From: Benincasa hispida
Taxonomy: Eukaryota > Streptophyta > Magnoliopsida > Cucurbitales > Cucurbitaceae
Reading direction: 5' to 3'
DNA: 64,000 nt
Assembly: GCF_009727055.1 (NCBI RefSeq)
Contig: NC_052357.1
Location: forward strand, 2,910,639-2,974,638
Each line of letters begins with the position of its first letter. Within the stretch, counting starts at the first letter, position 1. The notes below the pieces were generated by a model. That model was not told the DNA's origin, did not search any database, and saw only the letters and a program-made list of their open reading frames with translations. Both the position numbers and the translations under genes were made by a program. Of this stretch, positions 22,121 through 32,692 are shown piece after piece.

Positions 22121-22230
22121 GTTTCCAAGAACAACGTAGTATGAAAAGAGAAAATTACAAAAGAAAAATAAAAGAATGCAAGAGACAACTCCTCTGAATA
22201 TCATGAGTTAAAGTTGAAATTGGCACACAA

Positions 22231-22281
22231 CCGTAGTTGGATGTTCGTATGACACCCGTGGGAACAAACCAAAATGAAGGG
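22231..22281 (+). repeat. ~50-nt conserved 3' motif, copy 2 (element A)
   Basis: CCGTAGTTGGATGTTCGTAT followed by GACACCCGTGGGAACAAA and CCAAAATG, about 165 bp after copy 1. TGTT and GACA around CGTAT can pair as a small stem, as in copy 1 and in the B2/E copies (TGTC/GACA). Confidence 0.75.
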
Positions 22282-22577
22282 TGTAACCATGACCAACAGT
22301 CTCTAATTAATGATGCAAAGTTTGACCATCGCATATAGACATATCAAGTTGTTTTGATAAAGAAGAGATAAACATTCTATTTTTAAAAAACTATAAAAGC
22401 ATCTTTGAGCAAAAAATTGTTATTTAGATAAATAAAGTAGGGCTTTGTTAAGAATTAGCAAGGATAGAAGGAAATTGTGTTGTTAAGAAATGTGCCTAAG
22501 TGTAACATTCAGAGCAACCAATCGATGCAAAAATATAGGATAGGAATTGAGCATTATTGCCTTAGTAGAAGATATGC

Positions 22578-22610
22578 CTTAGGACAAGAATATATCTAAA
22601 TTTGGGGGTG
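22578..22610 (+). promoter_or_regulatory. Terminal hairpin and polypurine tract of element A
   Basis: CTTAGGACAAG (22578-22588), then taaatttgggggtg ending at 22610, directly before the 3' LTR start TGATAAC at 22611. This is the expected plus-strand primer position. Confidence 0.8.
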
Positions 22611-24531
22611 TGATAACTTGTAGAAATACAAGTTATTTATGTTGCCTTATACAGATATTGAGGCCAAAAGAGAAAGAATATGCGTCGATTATATGAAAAT
22701 TAGCTCAGAAATACAATAAATATAAATTATCGCAATTACACCCATTAACATCATTAAGATGGTAGAAGAGGATATTTCTACTATTGTTTTGCAGGAAACC
22801 AAGTCACCGCTTGCGATCAAGGCTCAACAAGAAACTGAACAATGCATCTTTGTTACATTGCGCCCGTCAATCAACATGGAAGAGACGATTAACGGAATGA
22901 CGGCGCAATGCGATAATCGATCCTGAGCTGAATTTCAAACGCATGCAGTAATAAAAACAACACCGCATGTGAGCAGCCGATCAGAAGATGCATCTGAGCA
23001 ACACAAATGCGGAGGATTGTGACAGTGTACAACTAATCGTTGTGTAGATTTGACGGTCTGATTGCACAACAGAAGGAATATTTATTCCTCCATCTTTGGA
23101 ATTTTCATAACAAGAAGTGGGGTCCACAAGCCAAGAGTCAAAGCTTTTCACCTATAAATACCTCTATAGAATTCAGAGAAGATATACTTGATACGAGGGC
23201 TAATTGATGCTAGATCATTGAGAGAGAGGCTGAATTGAGTACTGATTGGAAGAAATCCGGGAAGAGAAGAGACAAGGCCAAAAGGTGAGTCTTAGTGCGA
23301 TTCTGCCAGATCCCCGCTGTGTAGCTTTGTGCTTAGATCCTTGCTATCGGTTGAGCAAGCCTAAGAGGGAAGCTGATCCTTCTACACGATCCATCCACGC
23401 TGGCATACAAATCTCCATCCAAATCGGCGCTAAGACGTTGGCGTTTATTTGTATTTTTTTCTAACTCTATTTCATCCATTGTATTTCATTCTCTTAANCC
23501 ATCCAAATCGGCGCTAAGACGTTGGCGTTTATTTGTATTTTTTTCTAACTCTATTTCATCCATTGTATTTCATTCTCTTAATCTCTGCATTCATAAATCA
23601 TGTATCAGACGTTAAATAGTGTTATTGAATGTCTCGACCATTTTCATTTCCACTTTTCTATCTATTTCCACTCCTCCATTAATCAATTTCTTCATGAAGG
23701 TTTTTTAATACCTTGGTAATTAATATGAACTAAACGAGTAACTTATTTTATGCTAAAGAGATAAATGCGTTTAGCTAAGGCATGCTAGACGGAATCATCA
23801 TCTGTGAGAGCAAAAGTGAAGATGTCATTCTGATCTATCGAGAGAAGGTTAGAAGAATGCGTTAACTAAAACAAGTAGTACTTCTCGAGATGGAAGCAAC
23901 CTTGCATTCATTACGTTTGTCCCTGTTTCACCACAGAGATGTGGGAATGCAGTCGATCATCGAAAGGTGTACGCCAAGGGAAAAGCGGAACCGTACTTAT
24001 ATCTTGAACGCAATTAAGGAACTTACGATGTTTGTATTAATTATCTTCTTTGTTTCTGCTTCATACATAAGACTTGTCACTGCATTACACGATCTTTGTA
24101 TAATCTTCACAGCCAGCCTTGACCTCAGTATCTTGTATCATGAAACCTATATCTTGTATCATCTTAGCTTAGATTTACTTTAACGCAATTTATGTTATTA
24201 TTGCATTTTTACTGCTTTACTTTACTTTATCGCATGTCTAATTACTTGTACACAAATTCTTTTATAAATGGAAAAACCTCTGGTCGCATATATCACAAAC
24301 ATAATGCAATAACCTTAAATAGTCCTTGTGTTCGACCTCGGATCACACCGAGAAACTTACGGTGAAATTATACTTGGTTTCAACGCAAGGAAGCTTGTGA
24401 CAACTCATAGCATAGTACAAAAACATTCATTAATAACGCATATCTAGAAGTAGTATCACATATCATCACATAAAATCTATGTCATCATGCTTATGGCATG
24501 GACTTGCATCATGCTAAAAATACGCTTTACA
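22611..24531 (+). mobile_element. 3' LTR of element A
   Basis: TGATAACTTG at 22611 to CTTTACA at 24531, then attac (target duplication). TATA-like box at 23152-23160. It is 83 bp longer than the 5' LTR because 23415-23497 is duplicated at 23499-23581 around a single N. Confidence 0.9.
23415..23581. other. Assembly join: single N flanked by 83-bp duplication
   Basis: 23415-23497 equals 23499-23581, with N at 23498. The 5' LTR of element A has this segment once, which shows that the second copy is not original. Confidence 0.88.
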
Positions 24532-24536
24532 ATTAC

Positions 24537-26003
24537 GCCGTTCATGACAAGACGGAGGCTTTCATTTCACTAGGATGACCATAGGTAAGATGACCTTAGT
24601 CCTGAGTGAGTTGTGAACTCCTGTCTATAAGGGTGATCCTTTGATTTGCATGGGTGCGAGTGGCCAGATCATCGACTCAAACCTACCACTTTGGGGATTT
24701 GTCTGATTGGGGAGCTGGGAACTCAGCTACACAAGACGGAAGTCACTCCTTCCTCGAAGCAGGGGTAAATAGATAAATTGCTCCTTTAAGGGCTGATTCC
24801 GAGGCTTGGACAATGTGGTGCCACACCTTCTCTTGGCCTGAGAAGTGTTTACTCATAGTAAGATTATGATGTATTGTTTATTAGAGGAATCAGCTATACT
24901 TAAGGAGTTAGATGTAACTACAGGGGCAAAATGGTAAATTGGCCTAGCTGTACTTACGAGCGACTTGTGAAGGGTCATTGTACTGTTGAACGGTTATATC
25001 CAATGGACACAGAATTATATCTATAGTACGAAGAGTGCAACTGTCGATCTTTATGGAATGCCCGACAATTAACTGATGGTGGATATTGTGATTAAAGAGT
25101 TTAGTTAGTTCAATTATTTATGATATAATTGATTTGATGTATTTGATGTATTTGATACATTTTTTGATTGGAGGAATTAATATAAATATGATTTATATTA
25201 AATGTCATAAAGGAGAAAAAAAACTATGGTTTAAATATTACATACTATGTGATATTAAAACTATAGGTTATAAATATAATATGATAAATTAGTTATTGTA
25301 TTTATTTATAATACAACAATTATAAAATAATTCTTGGTGGTTATTTTCTCCTCCTTTAACCATTTGAGTGGGAAGTTTTTTAATCAATTTTGAAAACTGA
25401 TGGATAAAAATGAAAATGTTTTCATTTTTTAATTATTGAATGCATTCCATTTGTGTAAAGAAAATAGCTATACGATAGCCTTTGAGAGAGTGAACGATCA
25501 AGTATCGAGGCATCAAGTTTGCTAGACGATAGCTCATCGCTACTCAAGGATCCAGTATCCAAGTCTTTTTCATTCTCCCACTTACTCGATCATGTAAACG
25601 TTCGTTTAGTTCCTTCTTCCCTCTACCAAATCCACACAAGGCCCACACCTCCTCGATTCTCACACTGAGAATACCAAGGTAGCCTCTTGAGGGTTGAGGA
25701 TCGAGTTTTACTCAATTGCGTTTGAGGATCTGACAGTTCATGGTATTCATTGGTTGTTCGTTGCATTTGCGCACTTGATCGAGTTTGCTTGGATGCTTGA
25801 CTAGTGTTGATCGAGGGAATACTCGAAGAATAGTTCTTCAAAGGTATGCCACTCGATTCCTTTGTATTTAACTTAATAGCATGCTGTAATTTACTCAATG
25901 ATTCATAACTATTCTTGTTTGATTATAAATGTGTTGTTCTTTCACAATGGGTTTGGAACGATCTACTTCTGCTCAACGGTTCTCTTTGTTAAGAGTTCCT
26001 TCA
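24537..26003 (+). mobile_element. 3' LTR of copia B, second part
   Basis: Resumes after element A with gccgttcatgacaag and ends GAGTTCCTTCA at 26003, followed by the target duplication catta. The 3' part (25480-25880) is dense in CTCGAT/ATCGAG words. The minus-strand ORF at 25623-25898 is judged a chance frame. Confidence 0.85.
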
Positions 26004-26008
26004 CATTA

Positions 26009-27655
26009 AACCCATAAACCAATAAACTAACATCCAAGGTTATCATCTGTAGCTTAAACATGTATGTAGAGACATGTAGGTGGATCATGTTTAAGTGATA
26101 ACCCAAATGGTATGTAGTAGATGGATAAGGCTGGAAACCTTATCCTGGTGACACTATGAATATGACCCACTTTGTAGATATTACAATTGTTATAAAGTGC
26201 TACAAATGATTTGATCCTAATTATTCATGTGGAGACATGTGAGCGGGAGCTTTCTATACAAAGGAGTTTGTATAAGTCCTGACCACGCAATGACTTGTCT
26301 CATTATATAACACCGTTCATAATAGAGACTTACATTTCTCCAGGATGACCATAAGTAACATGACATGAATCTTGAGTGAGTTGTGAATTCTTGCCTATGA
26401 AGGTGGTCCTTTGATTTCCATGGGTGAGAGTGGTCAAATCGCCGACTCAATAAGTCTACCATTTTAGGGATTCTTCTGATTGGGGAGCTGGGAACATAGC
26501 TACACAAGACGGAATTCACTTATTCCCTAATGTTGGGGAAAGTAGATAAATTGTTCCCTTAAGGGCTAATTCCGAGGATTGAACAATGTGGCATCACACC
26601 CTCTCCTGGCTCGAGAGGGGTTTAGTCATAGTTGGATTATGTCTTATTGTTCATTAGAGGGATCAGTGGTACTTAAGGAGTTAGATGTAACTATAGGGGC
26701 AAAATGGCAATTTTGGCCCAACTGTACTTACGAGCAATTTGTGAAGGGTCATCGTGCTATTGATTAGTTATATCCAATGGACACATAAATATATTTGTAG
26801 TGCGAAGGGTGCAGCTGTTGGTCTTTAGTAGAGTGCCCGACTATTAATGGATGTCGAATAATTGAATCAAAAGAAGTTTAATTAATTATTCAAGTGCCAT
26901 TGAAGCTTCAATCTATAGGTTCATAAGGTCCCCTCTATAGCTCAACAGAAATTTAAGGAGAATCAATTTTAAATTAATCGATGGAATTAATTATATGTGA
27001 TATAATTAATTTTTTTACTTAATTATATATGATATAATTATTATAATGTATTTGATACATTATTTGAGAGGAAATAAATATTTTAATTTGATTCAAATAT
27101 TAATTATGTGATTGGATTCATATAATTAAGTTTAGTATAAATAGGATTTATATTAAATATCATACATTGTTGAGAGAATGAAAACTATAGGTTATATTGT
27201 ATTTGATACAATATTAAACTATAGGTTATGTGTTATATTTGATATAACATATAATTTAATATATATTATATGATAAGGTAGTTATGTAAATATATATTAA
27301 ATGGTTTTTGAAATAATTTTTAACTTATTCTGAAAATGTTTTTGGGAGGGAGTTCTAACTCCCTCCCCCTATTTTTCTCTATTAATACATGTGTAGTGGT
27401 GTGAATGGTGTGCTTTTCCAATTCCAAAAAAACAAAAAGTTTTTATCTGAAAAAAAAAACAAAATTTTCTACTCAATCTCTTCCTCACTTACAAAAATTT
27501 AATAGCCCACAACTCCTTAGTGATTCTCATCCCAAAAGAGAATACAGAAGATTCTTATTGTGGTGATGTTCATTTGGATAACTTTTCTGTTCGTGACGAA
27601 ACTGGAGAAAGGAATTGGTTTTCGAGAAGAAAGGTTCTTCAAGGGAAAGTCTTTT
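26009..27655 (+). mobile_element. Copia LTR 'C', remainder
   Basis: Continues LTR C from 3056: aacccataaaccaataaac, then the same order of blocks as the solo LTR at 769-2799 read in reverse. AT-rich 26880-27300. It ends at about 27655 (cttcaagggaaagtctttt) before the usual LTR terminus, so the end is deleted. A short tandem duplication accactagagt (27656-27666, 27667-27677) marks the junction with H. Confidence 0.75.
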
Positions 27656-28020
27656 ACCACTAGAGTACCACTAGAGTATCTCCTACAGGCGTAGAGATAA
27701 ATAATTCCTCATCCATACGTTCAGGTATTTTATCTATATGTAATGCACACATACTAGATATGAATGAGTGTGTAGCACCAGGATCAAATAATGCATAAGC
27801 GAATTGATTACATAAAGTTATTGTACCAGTTATGACATATGGAGCCTCTTCCGCTTTCTAGTGTGTCATAGTGTACATTCTACCCTACTGCTGCTGCATT
27901 TGCTGTTGGGGTCGTCCAACTACCCTTTTCTGCTTAGTTACACCGGATCCCTCACCTCTAGTTCCAGTCGTTCTAGGTTGGTTTACAGTCTGGGTAACTC
28001 CTCTTTGCTCATTCTGTGCT
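27656..28020 (-). pseudogene. Element H aspartic protease
   Basis: Minus-strand translation reads AEEAPYVITGTITL, FAYALFDPGATHSFISSM, DKIPERMDEELFISTPVGDT. DPGATHSF is the active site of chromovirus-type gypsy proteases (usually DSGATHSF or DPGATHSF). It is truncated at 27655, where LTR C begins; RT, RNase H and integrase are absent. A chromovirus (Tekay/Del-like) is likely but cannot be confirmed without integrase. Confidence 0.72.
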
Positions 28021-29000
28021 CCATGACCTAGCTGAGGAAAATCTCTTCTAAAATGCCCAGCTTATCGGCTCTGGAAACACACATTCCTATTACCGTAGCA
28101 TACCCCTGTATGAGGTTTACCACAGTTTACACACAGCAGTTTCCTCCCCGTACTAGCCACCGACTCACTAGCACGACCTGATACTGATCTACCACTTTGT
28201 TTAGCTACAGAGTCTGGACTTCTTTCGACTCAAACTTGTTGGCTATGCCCCCCCAACTTCTTATCCCGACTTTCAGAGAACGAGGATCTAAATTTTCTTC
28301 TTGTTTCTCCAGGCACTTCTAAACTAATCCTTCTCCTGTTGAAGTTCTTCCTTCCTTCGCTACACTTCGCCTACTCGGATAGCGGTCTCAACTAACTGAG
28401 TGAATTCACCCAATTAGATGTAAAGGTAACAGATGTACGTATTTTTCTTTTTAGGCCACTCTCAAATCTCCTACACCTCTCCTTCTCTTCCACGATGATC
28501 GGAAGGGCATACTGAGATAACTTAGTAAATTTTTGCTCATACTCAGCAACCGTCATCACTCCCTTAGTTAGCCTAAGGAATTCCTATCCCTTTCGCATCT
28601 CTAAAAGAACTAGGGTAGTATTTCCTCAAATACTTGTCTAAACTCAGACCAAGTCATAGTTTTCCTAAACTACCTCGTCTAGCCTCTATTAGTTCCACCA
28701 CTTCTCAGCCCTTTTTGCAGCAAGAATGCTGCTAACTCGACTTATGGTCCTCACGGCACCTCATAACTTAAAACACTTCTCAATCAAATCCAACCAGATC
28801 TCAGCATCTATTGGATCTGGGGGCTCCATCGAACGTTGTGGCTTCTTTAAAGCTTTCAGTCTCTCGATGACAAATTTCTTTTCTGGATCGTTTCGAATCG
28901 ATCCAACACTCGCCGCTAATCTTTGGAGTGATTCTATCAAATACTCGATCCTCCATCTGGGTTCTTTACATCTACTTTTGGTGTACTAGAACTCGTTTTT
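28021..29000 (-). pseudogene. Element H gag with two zinc knuckles
   Basis: Near 28050-28140 the minus strand reads CVNCGKPHTGVC followed by CFQSR*AGHFRRDFPQ. Chromovirus gag often has such a pair of zinc motifs; the second has lost its Cys residues and gained a stop. Upstream, QRSMEPPDPIDAEIWLDLIE (about 28830-28770) is the capsid start, with FRIDPTL-type antisense noise on the other strand. Several stops interrupt the frame. Confidence 0.68.
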
Positions 29001-29577
29001 AGAAGTTGCTTCTTATTCTACTGAGTTTCTTAACTCTTTCTCTTCCGGATCTGGGTCCTGTCTAACTTCGAACCTCCACTGGTAGGGTCAACATACTTCT
29101 TCTCAGTCTGCTTGCTTGGTCCTGCCTCTTTCCTCAGCATCTTTGCCTAGTTATTAAGTACACATGTTAGGGACTTATCTTTGGGACTTTAATCTAAGCA
29201 TGAACTCTCTCTTTCACCCAAAGTCTTATGTTTTAGTACTTAAGCTAGCTTAAATCTTTCCCAAGTTTACGTATAACCTTATACCAGAGTAAAGCTAGTA
29301 TCAACTTAGACTTTACACCCAACTTTTCCCAAGGTTACGATAACTCTTGTTCTGATACCAAACTGGTACCAGCTAACTCTTTACCTTCCCAGAAACTTAT
29401 ACTGGATACCAACTGGTATAAACTAATTCCTCAATTGTCTAAAAAACTATGCTCTGATACACAAAACTGTCACAACCTCGCCCCAGACCACCTTCTTTAG
29501 CTGAGAGAAAGGCGTGACTGCAATAGTTACAAACCCTTGGGCTGACACTTACTGCTAATAAACTCTTGGCCGAATAA

Positions 29578-29588
29578 CTCTGATACCA
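29578..29588 (-). promoter_or_regulatory. Primer binding site, initiator tRNA-Met type (element H)
   Basis: The plus strand reads ctctgatacca, the 3' end of plant initiator tRNA-Met. Similar strings occur at about 29352 (ttctgatacca) and 29451 (gctctgatacac), so a small duplication of the site is possible. Confidence 0.6.
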
Positions 29589-32353
29589 ATTATAATTCAT
29601 ATGCAACGGGACGTCTTTAGGCCCACAATTTATTAACTTAGAAACTTAATATGTTTAGAGTATTTACAACATTAGATTTACAAGTCCAAACCCACAACCC
29701 TAGTCCCTATATAAACAATAGTAACATGTGTACAATATTAAACAGTAACCACCTAGCGAACCGGTTACACAGTCTTTTTGTCCTTTAGTGGCAGAGCGAT
29801 ACTGAGCTGTGTTCAGAGGATTACGCCCATGAGTGACCGAGAAAATATATAGATAAGATCTCATGCATAATTCAGGAAAAAATAGTTTATCTGAAAATAT
29901 AAACTTTTGCAGCATAAATATTATTTTCAAGCGTAAATTATAATAAAGCTGTGTTTAAAAACTAAATAGTAAAATCATTTCTCAAAATCAAAGTACTGTA
30001 TAACTGTAAAATAATCCCAATACAACTACTAGTCCAGAGAGAACCCTTTTGCTCATCTCTGACTTTATTCACTTGTGGCCACATTAGGTACTACCGACTC
30101 AGATACCTTCTCCTTGTACTTCAGTATTGAGCTACTAGGATACCTTCTCCAACGTACTTCAGTATCTCGTTGGCTTTGGTACTGTCAAACATACTTTCAG
30201 TAGCGCAATAATAGCTTTTCTTGTACTTCAGTATCTAGTTGGGTGGATGCCTTCTCCTTGTACTTCGGTATCTTCAGCATTTTAACCAAAAACTATTTAT
30301 AAACACTTTCTTCTCTTTAAAGCATGTTATATTATAACACATATACAACATGGCTTTAAAAGAATGGTAATGCATGCTGGATAAAAATCAATACATCATT
30401 CATATGTAATAGTTTTTTAATAATGTGCATGCGTTAAAATCACATTACAAACTTACTTGAAAACCACTTTATAAAACTAGTAGCCATGAGAATATTTTTG
30501 CAAACATGCTTTCTGTAAAATGTTTGTATTCAAAATAAGTTTAAAAACATTTTAGGCCACTCACCTCGAATTCTTAGGAACTTCACTCTAGTAGCTCCTT
30601 GGGCCCTTTTCACTCCGTAGAATCCAGATTCAATTTACAACTTAGATTACTCAAATTAGTTCCGAACCTTATTTAAGAAATACTTCTTTTCTAGAAACTT
30701 ATTCTAAAATATCTAAGAAATCATACCCTAAACTTTCAGCTCCTAATTCTCGTGGTTTGGCCAGAATCTCAAATCAATTCTTCAAGACTGGCCACAGATT
30801 AATCCGACAGTCTGAACCTTCTGCATTTTCTCTCAAGCCTAGTTCCTTTGAGCATTTCCTGCTGCAGCCCTAACTTCAAAAAACTAGCTTCCCAGATCTT
30901 TCAGAATGGTCTTTGGAACACTCCAAATGCACAAGTAAATTGTAAGATCTCCTCATCCAAAGTTGACACATTCCTCTGAACCCTCACTGCCTCCTACTTT
31001 CTCTACGAAATTTATGATTTTTGTGGGTATTTTGAAAATGAAATCCCAACGCCCTATTATATAGGCAATTCAAATTTCTTGTGGGATTGACAGGCACCTA
31101 CTTGTGCTGCATGGCCAATGTTTAATCCTCCTCTTTATCAACGTAAGCTGAACTTCACCTTGGTTCAATGTGTCTTCCCCAAACGCAAACCAACATAATT
31201 TCTTAGGGTTTTTAAAGAATTTCTCTTAATCGGACCACCTAGATTTTAATTGACATTTTCCCTTACAGTCTTCAAGCTTTGTTGTAATTCAAATTAGGGT
31301 TTTTAAATGCATAATCCACCCAACGTGTCCAAATTCATGCCCAGAGCTTACTCGGCCGTTCAATGCATTAGGCGAGGCGTGGGCTGTGACGTTCGAATCA
31401 GACAAAGGCAAGGCTTACGCATAGGCCTCTTGCTCTTTCCGCTCTTGGCAGTGTCAGCTCTCTCCACTTTTTGGCAGTATTGCTGTCTCCCAACTTTCTC
31501 TCCCATTTTTTCTCTCACAATCTCGCTCTCTCACGTTTTCTCTCCACTCTCGCTCTTTCTAGCTTTCTCGTGTGTTCTTGCTTCTTCTCTTGCTCTCTTC
31601 AGCTTTCTCTCCACTTTTCTCTCTCCACTCTCTCGCTCTCTCCAGCTTTCTCGCTGTTCTCGCTCTCTCCAGCTTTCTCCCTGGTCTTGGCTCTCTCCAA
31701 ATCTCGCTCTCTCTCTTTCTCTCCAACTTTTTCTCCACTCTCGCTCTCTCCCATTTTTCTTGCTCAATCCTAATCTCGCTCTCTCCAATCTTTCTCGATC
31801 TCAATGATCTCGCTCTCAATGATCTCGCTGATCTCACTCTCAACGATCTCGCTCTTAGCTATTGCGAACATTGTTTGTCGCCATGCAATTTCTACACGAT
31901 TGTGCCACTAGTCACTTTCCTTCTAGTGCTTTGTGCACAACACGCATTACATATAACTTCCATATTTTTCTTGGTTCTTCAGCCATAACGCATTTCACAT
32001 AACTTCTCTATACTTAGCCGAAATTTCCCCAAATTTTCCAAACTTAATTTCCATATCATTCCACACTAACTCAACCTACTTATTATTTTCCCCCAACTTT
32101 CCCAACTCAATTCCATATTTTTCTTTTCAAATCCTCATTCTTTCTTCACCATTCCACACTAACTTTCTCATCAACATACTTATTATACAAATTTCATTAC
32201 AATTTTACCAATTAAAGCTCAACTTAATTTATTCAAAGAAAATCTACTTAACACTTAGAAATTTCCTTCTCCTTAACTTAGGATTTAACTTTCACTTAGT
32301 TAATTCCTTTTATCACTTGCTTAAGTAAGGAAAATAGAAATTTGGGATTCACA
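29589..32353 (-). mobile_element. 5' LTR region of element H (inferred)
   Basis: Lies upstream of the primer site on the minus strand. A plausible LTR start TGTGAATCCCAAATTTC is at 32353, exactly where the B2 LTR resumes on the other side. The partner LTR is not in the window, so boundaries are inferred. It contains a CT-rich tract (31430-31870) and repeats of 'accttctccttgtacttcagtatc' type around 30110-30280. Confidence 0.5.
31430..31870. repeat. CT-rich low-complexity tract
   Basis: About 440 bp of degenerate CTCTCGCTCTCTCCAGCTTT-type repeats. Several overlapping ORFs on both strands come only from this composition (Ser/Leu-rich or Arg/Glu-rich) and are not genes. It lies inside the inferred LTR of H. 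Confidence 0.8.
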
Positions 32354-32689
32354 GCTTTTCACCCAGATGTGCCCACCAAGTTGCGCCAGCTCTATGCGAC
32401 AACCTTCTTGAGTTGATACTTGCAAGCGCAAATGACCGCATAACCTTGCGTTAACGCAATCTTTTGATGCGCTCGGCCGTTGATTTCTTTGGATCGCATC
32501 TTCTGCCTTAAGTCAACGCATATTCTGCACATAAATACATAAGTTAACTATTTTAATGCGATTGACGCATGCGACTGCAATATTGTGAACTTAATGCTTT
32601 TATACGCAATCTTGTATACTTTTATCAACACAGACCTGCATTGTTTTATAACTTAGCACTATAACAACGTGCATTTATGCCCGTTATCA
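32354..32689 (-). mobile_element. 3' LTR of element B2, truncated
   Basis: Minus-strand start TGATAACGGGCATAAATGC at 32689. It matches the start of the B2 5' LTR (40106 downward) for about 335 bp and is then cut at 32354 by element H. Confidence 0.8.
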
Positions 32690-32692
32690 CAC

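Larger units (their letters stand above)
13396..24531 (+). mobile_element. Athila-like Ty3/gypsy element 'A', full length, 11.1 kb
   Basis: Complete structure: 5' LTR 13396-15233, tRNA-Asp primer site, gag, protease, RT, RNase H, integrase, a 1.6-kb non-coding 3' region, polypurine tract, 3' LTR 22611-24531, target duplication attac. Domain order (RT before integrase), tRNA-Asp priming, the VFMDDFSIF motif and the PHGAVEL tail point to the Athila lineage. No env-like ORF is visible between integrase and 3' LTR. All frames contain stops; by eye the LTRs differ at about 6 of the first ~97 positions. Confidence 0.92.
3057..26003 (+). mobile_element. Copia element 'B', Tork-like, with three internal gypsy insertions or fragments
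   Basis: Plus-strand Ty1/copia element from TGTTGG (3057) to TTCCTTCA (26003), with 5-bp target duplication catta on both sides. Order of parts: truncated 5' LTR, leader, gag, protease, integrase, RT, RNase H, polypurine tract, 3' LTR. This is the copia order (integrase before RT). It contains an Athila-like fragment (3727-5686), a solo LTR (7495-9277) and full element A (13396-24531). All coding frames carry stops, so it is non-functional. Confidence 0.85.

Noticed and set aside
20977..22600. env-like ORF expected in Athila elements
   Set aside because: No plus-strand ORF of useful length in this 1.6-kb stretch.
31307..31988. Long overlapping ORFs on both strands in the CT-rich tract
   Set aside because: Produced by low-complexity composition; frames on both strands are equally open and the peptides are Ser/Leu or Arg/Glu repeats.
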